16,767 nt of DNA from Mariaggregatimicrobium sp964498785 (GTDB lineage: Bacteria > Zhuqueibacterota > Zhuqueibacteria > Thermofontimicrobiales > Thiofontviventaceae). This document shows positions 1-6,608 of the stretch, piece after piece (position 1 is the first letter of the stretch; each line of letters starts with the position of its first letter). The notes below the pieces were generated by a model that worked only from the letters and a program-made list of their open reading frames with translations, was not told the origin of the DNA and searched no databases. The position numbers were made by a program, and so were the translations under genes. The stretch lies in contig CAZCJL010000139.1 in NCBI GenBank assembly GCA_964498785.1, positions 1 through 16,767 of the forward strand, given 5' to 3'.

Positions 1-36
1 CCCGCTAAAAATCCCGCAGTGGCGGGAGGAATGACA
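1..36. repeat. Truncated copy of a palindromic intergenic repeat ending GGAATGACA
   Basis: The window opens inside a repeat. A 5-bp stem CCCGC/GCGGG (13-17 and 22-26, loop AGTG) is followed at 28-36 by GGAATGACA. The same terminal motif closes the internal palindrome at 3504-3577, so this looks like the right half of the same repeat family. The left half lies outside the window. No coding function is proposed. Confidence 0.5.
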
Positions 37-45
37 GCTCTATGC

Positions 46-84
46 TGAATAGTAACTCCACGCTTTAAAAAGCGTGGCTATTCA
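46..84. repeat. Interrupted inverted repeat (hairpin)
   Basis: Arms CCACGCTTT (58-66) and AAAGCGTGG (69-77) form a perfect 9-bp stem with a 2-base centre. Outside them TGAATAG (46-52) pairs with CTATTCA (78-84), leaving a 5-base bulge (53-57) on the left arm only. There is no U-run long enough for a convincing terminator. It may be another dispersed palindromic repeat, or it may cap the 3' end of a transcript entering from the left. Confidence 0.5.
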
Positions 85-98
85 AAAAGAGATATTCG

Positions 99-126
99 TT
101 GCACGGTATTTCAAAATCGATAATAT
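99..126 (+). promoter_or_regulatory. Weak candidate promoter for the PorV-like gene
   Basis: TTGCAC (99-104), a 16-base spacer and TAATAT (121-126) give a weak sigma-70-like match about 50 bases before the start codon at 174. Both hexamers are degenerate (3/6 and 4/6) and the region is AT-rich, so a chance match is quite possible. Confidence 0.2.
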
Positions 127-173
127 TCATTTGTAGAACGAGAAAAATTCTTTAAAAATCAAAGAGCTTTTAT

Positions 174-1178
174 ATGAAGAAATATTTAATGATAATCCCA
201 CTAATAATCTTCATCGCCACATCCGGTTTCGCTCAGACAAAAGTCGGAATTACCGCAGCAAATTTTTTGACCATTCCGGTCGGTGCACGAGCGTCCGCGA
301 TGGGCGGTGCATTTGTGGCGATCGCCAGTGATGCCACTGCTACTTTCTGGAATCCGGCTGGATTGTCCCGCCTGTCCCGCAACAATGTGACGGCAAATTA
401 TATGAACTGGCTTGTGGGTACCCGCGTGAATTGGTTCGGTGCGGGGTTCAGGTTTGGTGAATCCGCTCTCGGGATCACGATAAATGAGCTGGATTACGGC
501 GAGGAGGAAATCACGACGGCAGTGGAGCCCAATGGCACCGGACAGATGTGGGGCGCACAGGATATTGCATTTTCACTGTCGTACGCCCAAAATCTGACAG
601 ACCGGTTTTCCTTTGGCGCGACTGCAAAATATGTGCAGCAGAAAATCTGGCACGAAAGCGCGACTGCTTTTGCCTTTGATGTCGGATTGCTGTTTACCAC
701 GCAATTCAACGGATTGCGCATTGGAATGAATATCGCGAACTTCGGCACGGACATGAAAATGGATGGCAAGGATTTGTTGCAACCGGTGGATATCGATCGC
801 TCGAACAGCGGTAATAATGCCAACATTGTTGCGAAAATGGAAACCGATGCCTGGGCGCTGCCGCTGTTTTTTACGGTGGGATTGGGAATGGACGCTATGA
901 AAACCGAAAACTGGAAACTGATCGTTGCTGCTGATGCCACGCATCCCAACAATCAGAGCCTGTATATCAATGTTGGTTCTGAATGTGTGTGGAATGATTT
1001 ATTTGTGGTGCGGGCAGGATTTAATTCCGCGTTCAAGGATGCGGCTGAAGAAGGCTTTACGCTGGGTTTCGGGGTGTACTATGATTTCGGATCGTTCTCG
1101 CTGAATGTGGATTATGGATATATGGATTTCGGGATATTTGAGGACATCTCCAGATATTCGTTGTCAGTGGGATTTTAG
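174..1178 (+). CDS. PorV/PorQ-family outer-membrane protein (T9SS-associated beta-barrel)
   Basis: This 334-residue protein has a signal peptide: Lys2-Lys3, a hydrophobic stretch at about 5-19, and probable cleavage after Ala20. The mature N-terminus carries the family signature of PorV/PorQ-like proteins, VGARASAMGGAFVAIASDAT followed by WNPAGLSRL (about residues 36-65). The rest alternates Gly/aromatic-rich beta strands, expected of an FadL-like barrel, and ends in an aromatic strand terminating SVGF. In Bacteroidota, PorV shuttles type IX cargo from the translocon to the attachment complex. FCB lineages often carry many paralogues, so the exact role here is not fixed. The next gene encodes a protein with a T9SS sorting domain, which suits the assignment. 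Spacing to that gene is 173 bases and holds a repeat, so co-transcription is uncertain. No strong Shine-Dalgarno sequence precedes ATG 174; only AAAGAG about 10 bases upstream. Confidence 0.8.
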   Translation: MKKYLMIIPLIIFIATSGFAQTKVGITAANFLTIPVGARASAMGGAFVAIASDATATFWNPAGLSRLSRNNVTANYMNWLVGTRVNWFGAGFRFGESALGITINELDYGEEEITTAVEPNGTGQMWGAQDIAFSLSYAQNLTDRFSFGATAKYVQQKIWHESATAFAFDVGLLFTTQFNGLRIGMNIANFGTDMKMDGKDLLQPVDIDRSNSGNNANIVAKMETDAWALPLFFTVGLGMDAMKTENWKLIVAADATHPNNQSLYINVGSECVWNDLFVVRAGFNSAFKDAAEEGFTLGFGVYYDFGSFSLNVDYGYMDFGIFEDISRYSLSVGF

Positions 1179-1183
1179 TTGAA

Positions 1184-1316
1184 CTTCTCGTGCCTACGCT
1201 TTGCGTTGGCACGCCTTATGTGACGCTTTGCGTCAATAATCCGATGCAGTGCTGGAGAACGTGCTACGACGCGAAGCGTCGATGAATGCATTCCCACGTA
1301 AAACGTGGGAACGAGT
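1184..1316. repeat. Composite palindromic repeat made of four consecutive hairpins
   Basis: Four hairpins lie in a row: A at 1189-1213 (CGTGCC...GGCACG, one internal mismatch), B at 1221-1235 (TGACGC TTT GCGTCA), C at 1267-1281 (CGACGC GAA GCGTCG) and D at 1291-1311 (TTCCCACGT AAA ACGTGGGAA). A and D are the outer modules and are related to each other in inverted orientation: CTCGTGCCTACGC against the reverse complement of the right end, CTCGTTCCCACGT. B and C share a GACGC/GCGTC stem. From memory, units of the TTCCCACG...CGTGGGAA type are widespread non-coding repeats in bacteria; I cannot confirm copy number here. Confidence 0.7.
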
Positions 1317-1339
1317 TTGGAATTTGGAGTCGTAATTTG

Positions 1340-1345
1340 AAAGGA
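1340..1345 (+). promoter_or_regulatory. Ribosome binding site that fixes the GH66 start
   Basis: AAAGGA lies 6 bases before GTG 1352 and directly precedes a textbook signal peptide. The upstream ATG at 1286 lies inside repeat hairpin D and has no comparable site. Confidence 0.6.
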
Positions 1346-1351
1346 AACATC

Positions 1352-3397
1352 GTGCTAAAAAAAACAAATTCACTCATATTCATTTTTATCATTTTAATAA
1401 TCACACAATTGAAAGCCGGTGGCTGGATTTCTTCCGTTCACACAGATCGGGCAGCTTATTTCCCCGGAACAGGCGTCACGTTAACAATCGATTTTACTGA
1501 AGAAATCGACGGCGCTGAATTGCTCGTGCGATATCTGCATCTCGATCAGGTCGTCGCGAGCGAAACGGTGACACCGCCCGTGGGACAGAGTTATTCATGG
1601 ACCTGGCAGCCCCCGGCGGATAATTTCAGGGGCTATCTTGTGGAAATTGAATTACAGCAACAGGACGAAATTCTGGATAAAGTCACCATTGCAGTGGACA
1701 TATCATCAAGCTGGCGGAAATTTCCGAGGTATGGATTCGTTTCCGAATATGGTTACATGAGTGATCAGGAAATCGAACGTGTTATCGCGCAATTGAATCG
1801 ATATCATATCAACGGCGTGCAATTTTACGACTGGCATTACAAGCATCATCTGCCGTTGAAAGGGACTCCGGAAAATCCAGCGGCAACCTGGAGCGATATC
1901 GCCAATCGCACGATTTATTTTTCCACAGTCGAGAAATACATCCACGCAGCCCATGATCGCGGCATGATGACCATGGCTTACAATCTGCTGTACGGATCAT
2001 GGAAAGATGCCCACCTGGATGGCGTTTCCCCGTCATGGCGTATTTATCTCGATGCGGAGCGGCAGCGACCTTTTGTGTTGAATTTGCCCGATAGCTGGGC
2101 AAGTGATATTTACATGATGGATACATCCAGTGAAATATGGAAAAATTACCTGTTTGCCAAAACTAAGGACGTTTTCCTCGCATTGCCGTTCGACGGCTGG
2201 CATGTGGATCAGCTCGGCGATTGGGGAAATACCTGGAATGAAAATGGTGAGCGTGTCGACCTGGCGGAAACGTTTGGAAAATATTTGACCGATGCGAAAA
2301 GCAAATTGAGCGTCCGGCTGGTGATGAATGCAGTCAATAAATACGGACAGGAGAACATCGCCTCAGCGCCGGTGGAGTTTTTATATACGGAATTGTGGCA
2401 GGGCAATTACAGTTATGCCGATCTCGCCCGAACGATTCATACTAATGACCGAATTGGCAATGATACGCTGCGGTCGATTTTAGCTGCCTACGTGAATCAC
2501 GACCGGGCAGAGCAGGCGGGAATGATGAATGCACCGGCAGTGCTTCTTGCGGATGCAGTCATCTTTGCTGCCGGAGGCGCGCACATCGAGCTGGGCGAGC
2601 ATTATCTGGCGCATGAATATTTCCCCAATGAAAATTTGAAGATGAGCGAAGAATTGCAGCAGCAGTTGATCCATTATTACGATTTTCTGGTGGGATATCA
2701 AAATCTTCTGCGAGATGGATTTTCAATTGAGAATATTCCATTGAACGCAGCCGGTGATATGCAATTGCAGTCCTACCCGCAACTGGAAAAAGTCTGGTAT
2801 TTCTCAAAAAAGAAAGAAAATGTGCAGGTGACGCATCTCATTAATTTTACCGATGCCGTGACAATGGATTGGCGCGATAATGCAGGAACCCAGCCTGAAC
2901 CGGATTCGATTGAAAATGTGAGTCTGAATTTCGCAAGTGATAGAATTGTGGAAAAAATCTGGACTGCATCGCCGGATATCAATCTTGGTTCACCTGCAGA
3001 TTTATCATTTGAACAGCAAAACGGAACAGTTGAATTTGTCTTGCCTCGATTAAAATATTGGACAATGATCGTTTTTGAATATCAGGATGTAACCGGATTA
3101 AATTCAGATCCGGATGAAGTAAAACCGGTGAAATATTGTTTGGGTGATAATTATCCTAATCCGTTCAATCCAACGACGAAAATACCGTTCGGTTTGCCAC
3201 AGCCTGCTTTTGTAAATCTGAAAGTGACTGACATTCTCGGAAGACATGTGGAAACATTGATCAGCGAAAATTTACCGTCCGGCTTTCATGCGGCGAAGTG
3301 GCAACCATCGGAACAGAATGCAGCCGGAAATTATTTATACGAATTGAATGTGAACAATATTTTTATCCAATCAGGCAAGATGCTATATTTAAAATGA
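1352..3397 (+). CDS. GH66-family glycoside hydrolase (dextranase-type) with C-terminal T9SS sorting domain
   Basis: With the GTG 1352 start the protein has 681 residues. The order is: signal peptide (1-22, cleavage near KA|GG), an N-terminal Ig-like beta domain (about 25-115), a TIM-barrel catalytic region (about 118-490), a beta-rich domain and a C-terminal sorting domain. GH66 signatures are visible: FVSEYG, NGVQFYDWHYKHHLPL, MAYNLLYG, GWHVDQLGD, NAVNKYGQ and LYTELW. By family knowledge the nucleophile is Asp286 in VDQLG and the acid/base is Glu347 in YTELW. GH66 enzymes cleave alpha-1,6-glucans (endo-dextranases) or make cyclic isomaltooligosaccharides. No carbohydrate-binding insertion is evident in the barrel, which favours a dextranase, though this is inference. 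The tail starts near NYPNPFNPTT (about residue 602) and matches type A sorting domains, implying T9SS export to the cell surface or medium. The longer frame from ATG 1286 is rejected because that start is in a repeat. Confidence 0.82.
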   Translation: MLKKTNSLIFIFIILIITQLKAGGWISSVHTDRAAYFPGTGVTLTIDFTEEIDGAELLVRYLHLDQVVASETVTPPVGQSYSWTWQPPADNFRGYLVEIELQQQDEILDKVTIAVDISSSWRKFPRYGFVSEYGYMSDQEIERVIAQLNRYHINGVQFYDWHYKHHLPLKGTPENPAATWSDIANRTIYFSTVEKYIHAAHDRGMMTMAYNLLYGSWKDAHLDGVSPSWRIYLDAERQRPFVLNLPDSWASDIYMMDTSSEIWKNYLFAKTKDVFLALPFDGWHVDQLGDWGNTWNENGERVDLAETFGKYLTDAKSKLSVRLVMNAVNKYGQENIASAPVEFLYTELWQGNYSYADLARTIHTNDRIGNDTLRSILAAYVNHDRAEQAGMMNAPAVLLADAVIFAAGGAHIELGEHYLAHEYFPNENLKMSEELQQQLIHYYDFLVGYQNLLRDGFSIENIPLNAAGDMQLQSYPQLEKVWYFSKKKENVQVTHLINFTDAVTMDWRDNAGTQPEPDSIENVSLNFASDRIVEKIWTASPDINLGSPADLSFEQQNGTVEFVLPRLKYWTMIVFEYQDVTGLNSDPDEVKPVKYCLGDNYPNPFNPTTKIPFGLPQPAFVNLKVTDILGRHVETLISENLPSGFHAAKWQPSEQNAAGNYLYELNVNNIFIQSGKMLYLK

Positions 3398-3443
3398 ATT
3401 GAACCAAGAATGCAGTAATACTAATAGTGGAATTCGAAGAGTA

Positions 3444-3459
3444 AGCCCCGAAGGAGCGC
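3444..3459 (+). repeat. Short direct repeat, left copy (AGCCCCGAAGGAGCGC)
   Basis: This 16-mer matches 13 of 16 positions with AGCCCTGAAAGGGCGC at 3629-3644. The pair brackets the MITE-like element at 3469-3604. It can form only a poor hairpin itself. Confidence 0.45.
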
Positions 3460-3468
3460 TTTAACACA

Positions 3469-3604
3469 GGGAGCTGTATCAAAAGTCCGATTTTCTCATT
3501 TGATGTCATTCCGGGCTTGTCCCGGAATCTTCTAATTATTAAAAAGTTAGGGGATTCCTGCATTCGCAGGAATGACACCCAAAAATGACTTTTAATACAG
3601 CCCC
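3469..3604. mobile_element. MITE-like element with imperfect terminal inverted repeats and two internal palindromes
   Basis: The left terminus GGGAGCTGTATCAAAAGTC (3469-3487) is the near-perfect inverse of the right terminus GACTTTTAATACAGCCCC (3587-3604). The termini differ by one extra base and one substitution. Inside sits a nested palindrome, TGTCATT (3504-3510) through GGAATGACA (3569-3577). It contains two hairpins: ATTCCGGG/CCCGGAAT (3508-3515, 3521-3528) and ATTCCTGC/GCAGGAAT (3554-3561, 3566-3573). The element is 136 bp with no room for a transposase. It lies between two glycosidase genes, and I see no clear target-site duplication. Confidence 0.6.
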
Positions 3605-3628
3605 AAATGCAGGTTATAGAAAACGAAA

Positions 3629-3644
3629 AGCCCTGAAAGGGCGC
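3629..3644 (+). repeat. Short direct repeat, right copy (AGCCCTGAAAGGGCGC), with mini-hairpin
   Basis: It contains GCCCT GAA AGGGC (3630-3642), a 5-bp hairpin, and matches 13 of 16 bases with the copy at 3444-3459. From memory, GCCCTGAAAGGGC motifs recur in intergenic regions of many environmental bacteria. Confidence 0.45.
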
Positions 3645-3685
3645 ATTCAGTTGATTTACAATCCGGAAACGAAGGGACTTAAAAT

Positions 3686-6391
3686 ATGCGAATCAAAATG
3701 CTCATAATTTTGGTGCTGTTTAATTTAACACTTTTATTTGCACAGGATGTGTTGTATACGTCAGATCAATTCACTATTACCACAGAAAAAGTGATTCAGG
3801 AAAAATTCAAAGCAACCGCTGTTTCGCCGACAAAAATCGTATCGAATTATAAAAGCGATTACAAAAAGCCAACCGCCCGGAAAATCGACTTTAAATTCAG
3901 TATCAACGGACTGGATAACGAACGATATCCCGGAGAAGATCATCATTTCACGCTGCCACCCGATGGCGAGCGAGCTGTCTCTCCGGTTTACACATTCGGT
4001 GCTCCCGATCCAAAGGTAGCGAGATCTGTGCAAAACGATTCCGAACCGTTTTTACAAAATGACATGGATTTTGTGATCCGGCTGGATATGCGCCACATGC
4101 TTGAAGATTTCAAAGAAAAGGGATATTTCGAAACCTTTGATGGCGAAAAAGTAATGGCAGATGATTTTCATGGCGTTTATGTCGCCGGGGGTACCGAGCC
4201 GTTATCATGGGAATTTGAATCATTGCCGCAGAAGCCGCACCTGAAACTTCATGATCCGGATGATGACGGTATTTATGAAGTCAACGTGCGTTTTAAGCGA
4301 TTTCAAGTGCCGGAGTATAATTCGGACGAAACGAGCTGGGAACTGAAACAGGATGTCAGCCATTATCCGCAGTATAAATCAGATATTGAACTGAGCGATG
4401 CGCTGTACAACATGTCCCTTGAAGAATTGCACCTGGATATTCGCCCCGATGGCGCGTTCATGGCAGGCGCGAAATGGCCCGGCGTCTGGACCCGGGATAT
4501 CAGCTACAGCATTCTATTGTCCCTCGCAATCCTCAATCCGGATGCTTCAAAAAAGAGCCTGATGGCAAAAGTCAAAAACGATCGTATCATTCAGGATACC
4601 GGAACCGGCGGATCCTGGCCTGTTTCGACGGATCGCATGACCTGGGCGCTGGCTGCCTGGGAAGTGTATCTGGCGACCGGCGATGAAGATTGGTTGAAAA
4701 CTGCGTATCACATTATCAAAAATTCTGCGGAAGACGATTTAAACACAGCCTATAAGCACGAAACAGGATTGATGTACGGCGAATCCTCGTTTCTGGACTG
4801 GCGGGAGCAGACCTATCCTCGCTGGATGGATCCGAAAGATATTTACAAGTCGCAAAATCTGGGGACAAATGCGGTGCACTATCAGACGTATCGTATTTTA
4901 GAAAAAATGGCAGCTATTCTTGGAGAACCGGAAACCGCTTTCGCTGAAACTGCAAAATCAATTTATGATGGTATCAACCAACATTTCTGGCTTGAGGATA
5001 AAGGCTATTATGGTCAGTATTTGTACGGCAGAAATTATTTGTCACTGTCGCCACGCTCGGAAACTTTGGGCGAAGCGTTGACGGTTTTGTTCGACATCGC
5101 AGATGAGGAAAAGCAGCAATCGATTTTCAAAAATACTCCGGTGGTAGCATTTGGCACACCCTGTATTTTTCCGCAAATCCCCAATATCCCGCCCTACCAT
5201 AATGACGGCATCTGGCCGTTTGTGGTGGCGTACTGGACCTGGGCGGCTGCGAAGGCACAGAATGTAAACGCGGTGGAGCATGGGCTGGCGGCGATTTACA
5301 GAGCTGCCGCGTTATTTTTAACTAATAAAGAAAATTTCGTGGCATCCACTGCCGATTTTATGGGCACGGAAATCAATTCCGACCGCCAGTTGTGGAGCGT
5401 TGCCGGGAATCTGGCGCTGGTATATCGGGTACTGTTCGGAATGAAATTTACGCCGAAAGGACTGTCGTTTCAGCCATTTATTCCGGAATCACTTGGCAGC
5501 ACCCGCACGTTAAAGAATTTTAAATATAGAAATGCCAATCTTGAAATCAAAATTTCGGGCTATGGTAGTCAGATAAAATCGTTTCGTTTTGACGGAAATC
5601 AAATGGGACAGGCATTCATTCCGGAAGATTTGAGCGGTACCCATTCCATTGAAATCGAAATGGTGAACAATGAGATCAAATCACCTGCAATTAATCTGCG
5701 GGAAAATGCGTTTGCACCGGAAACGCCGGTTGTAAAATCGAACGCCGGGACTCTGAATTGGGAGTCTGTCGACGGTGCCAGTACATATTTAATTTACAAG
5801 AATGGCGAGCACATCGAAAGCATTTCGGCAAATCGATATGAAATTCCAGAGTCCGGTGATTATGCGGAATATCAGGTACTGGCAGTGGATTCCGATGGCT
5901 GGCAGTCATTTTTAAGCGATCCGGTTGCGGTAACTGGCGCAGCGGAAATCATAACAATTCAGGCAGAAAAATTTGGCGCGCGTTCGGAAACACGCTATCA
6001 GGGATATTCGGGCAATGGATATATTCCGTTGGATAAAGAGGTGAATAATGATATCCAATTTCCCGTCAAAATTGAAGAGCCAGGATTATATGCAATCGAC
6101 GTTCATTATGCAAATGGCAATGGTCCGATCAACACAAATAATAAATGCGCAATCCGGACGCTGGCATTAAATGGTGAACGCGTCGGTGCGATTGTAATGG
6201 CGCAGCGGGGAATCGAGCGCTGGGAGGATTGGGGCTTCAGCAATTCCTTGAAAATCTACCTGCCAAAAGGCGAACATCGGTTATCGCTGAGTTTTACAGC
6301 ATCGGATAATAACATGAATGGCGAAGTCAATTTTGCCCTGCTGGATTATGTGCGGCTGATTCGTGTGCCAGACGTGAGACGAGAGAAGTGA
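3686..6391 (+). CDS. Secreted six-hairpin-type glycosidase with Fn3-like and CBM35/CBM6-like domains (family not assigned)
   Basis: This 901-residue protein has a signal peptide (1-19, cleavage A19|Q20) and AAGGGA (3672-3677) as ribosome binding site. An N-terminal beta-rich region (about 50-245) precedes an alpha-helical region (about 250-620) resembling (alpha/alpha)6 glycosidases of the glucoamylase, rhamnosidase and debranching type. Landmarks are VWTRD with Asp271, TDRMTW with Asp316, HNDGIWPF with Asp507 and TEINSDRQLW with Glu562. Which of these acids are catalytic is not established; Asp271 and Glu562 are my best guesses. A Fn3-like domain follows (about 675-745), then a jelly-roll of CBM35/CBM6 type (about 753-897; VHYANG, NFALLDYVRLIRV). 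Unlike its neighbour it has no T9SS tail, so it may stay in the periplasm or use another route. Its position after GH66 suggests work on the same polysaccharide, perhaps releasing sugars from alpha-glucan chain ends. An alpha-L-rhamnosidase-like role is an alternative. Confidence 0.7.
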   Translation: MRIKMLIILVLFNLTLLFAQDVLYTSDQFTITTEKVIQEKFKATAVSPTKIVSNYKSDYKKPTARKIDFKFSINGLDNERYPGEDHHFTLPPDGERAVSPVYTFGAPDPKVARSVQNDSEPFLQNDMDFVIRLDMRHMLEDFKEKGYFETFDGEKVMADDFHGVYVAGGTEPLSWEFESLPQKPHLKLHDPDDDGIYEVNVRFKRFQVPEYNSDETSWELKQDVSHYPQYKSDIELSDALYNMSLEELHLDIRPDGAFMAGAKWPGVWTRDISYSILLSLAILNPDASKKSLMAKVKNDRIIQDTGTGGSWPVSTDRMTWALAAWEVYLATGDEDWLKTAYHIIKNSAEDDLNTAYKHETGLMYGESSFLDWREQTYPRWMDPKDIYKSQNLGTNAVHYQTYRILEKMAAILGEPETAFAETAKSIYDGINQHFWLEDKGYYGQYLYGRNYLSLSPRSETLGEALTVLFDIADEEKQQSIFKNTPVVAFGTPCIFPQIPNIPPYHNDGIWPFVVAYWTWAAAKAQNVNAVEHGLAAIYRAAALFLTNKENFVASTADFMGTEINSDRQLWSVAGNLALVYRVLFGMKFTPKGLSFQPFIPESLGSTRTLKNFKYRNANLEIKISGYGSQIKSFRFDGNQMGQAFIPEDLSGTHSIEIEMVNNEIKSPAINLRENAFAPETPVVKSNAGTLNWESVDGASTYLIYKNGEHIESISANRYEIPESGDYAEYQVLAVDSDGWQSFLSDPVAVTGAAEIITIQAEKFGARSETRYQGYSGNGYIPLDKEVNNDIQFPVKIEEPGLYAIDVHYANGNGPINTNNKCAIRTLALNGERVGAIVMAQRGIERWEDWGFSNSLKIYLPKGEHRLSLSFTASDNNMNGEVNFALLDYVRLIRVPDVRREK

Positions 6392-6404
6392 GGCAATACA
6401 GATC

Positions 6405-6437
6405 AGATTTCCGAAATCTTAGAGATTTCGGAAATCT
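6405..6437. repeat. 33-bp perfect palindromic repeat, copy 1
   Basis: Arms AGATTTCCGAAATCT (6405-6419) and AGATTTCGGAAATCT (6423-6437) pair perfectly over 15 bp with loop TAG. Each arm is itself nearly palindromic (AGATTTC/GAAATCT), so alternative folds exist. Copy 2 is at 9265-9297 with identical arms. Copy 1 begins 13 bases after the glycosidase stop codon and could protect the 3' end or help stop transcription, but there is no U-run. Confidence 0.8.
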
Positions 6438-6467
6438 CTCTGCATCTTACCCGCGTTCCAATTCAGT

Positions 6468-6491
6468 ATCACGAATCACAAATCCCGCTTT
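6468..6491 (+). repeat. 24-bp direct repeat, left copy, upstream of the AAA/DUF4143 gene
   Basis: This 24-base stretch equals 7957-7980 except at one position (A at 6471 against C at 7960). The two copies sit in the same orientation on either side of the AAA ATPase gene and its promoter. The shared core reads CGAATCACAAATCCCGCTTT. Confidence 0.65.
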
Positions 6492-6521
6492 TCGTTCATC
6501 TTCATTAAACTAAAAAATGTA

Positions 6522-6550
6522 TTGCATTTCTCAGTTTATCCAATTATATT
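6522..6550 (+). promoter_or_regulatory. Predicted sigma-70-type promoter of the AAA/DUF4143 gene
   Basis: TTGCAT (6522-6527), a 17-base spacer and TATATT (6545-6550, 5/6 match) predict a start near 6557 and a leader of about 50 bases before ATG 6609. This also argues against using TTG 6522 as a start codon, since it would lie in the -35 box. Confidence 0.45.
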
Positions 6551-6608
6551 ATCATATCATGACAAATCCACCATAAAATGGCTGAATATCAACCATATAG
6601 AGGTGTAT

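Noticed and set aside
494..952. Antisense open frames over the PorV-like gene, and similar ones over the other large genes
   Set aside because: They lie wholly inside strongly supported coding sequences, lack ribosome binding sites and show no recognisable domains; they are codon-bias shadows.
1184..1316. CRISPR-like array
   Set aside because: The hairpins differ in sequence and spacing, and there are no regular spacers or cas genes.
3363..3578. Minus-strand open frame of 71 codons beginning MSFLRMQESP
   Set aside because: The peptide is the translation of the internal palindrome of the MITE-like element (3504-3577). Such SFLRMQES peptides are known by-products of this repeat type, and there is no ribosome binding site.
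6522..6608. N-terminal extension of the AAA ATPase from TTG 6522
   Set aside because: TTG 6522 lies in the predicted -35 box, and ATG 6609 has AGAGGTG before it and aligns with the usual family N-terminus just before Walker A.
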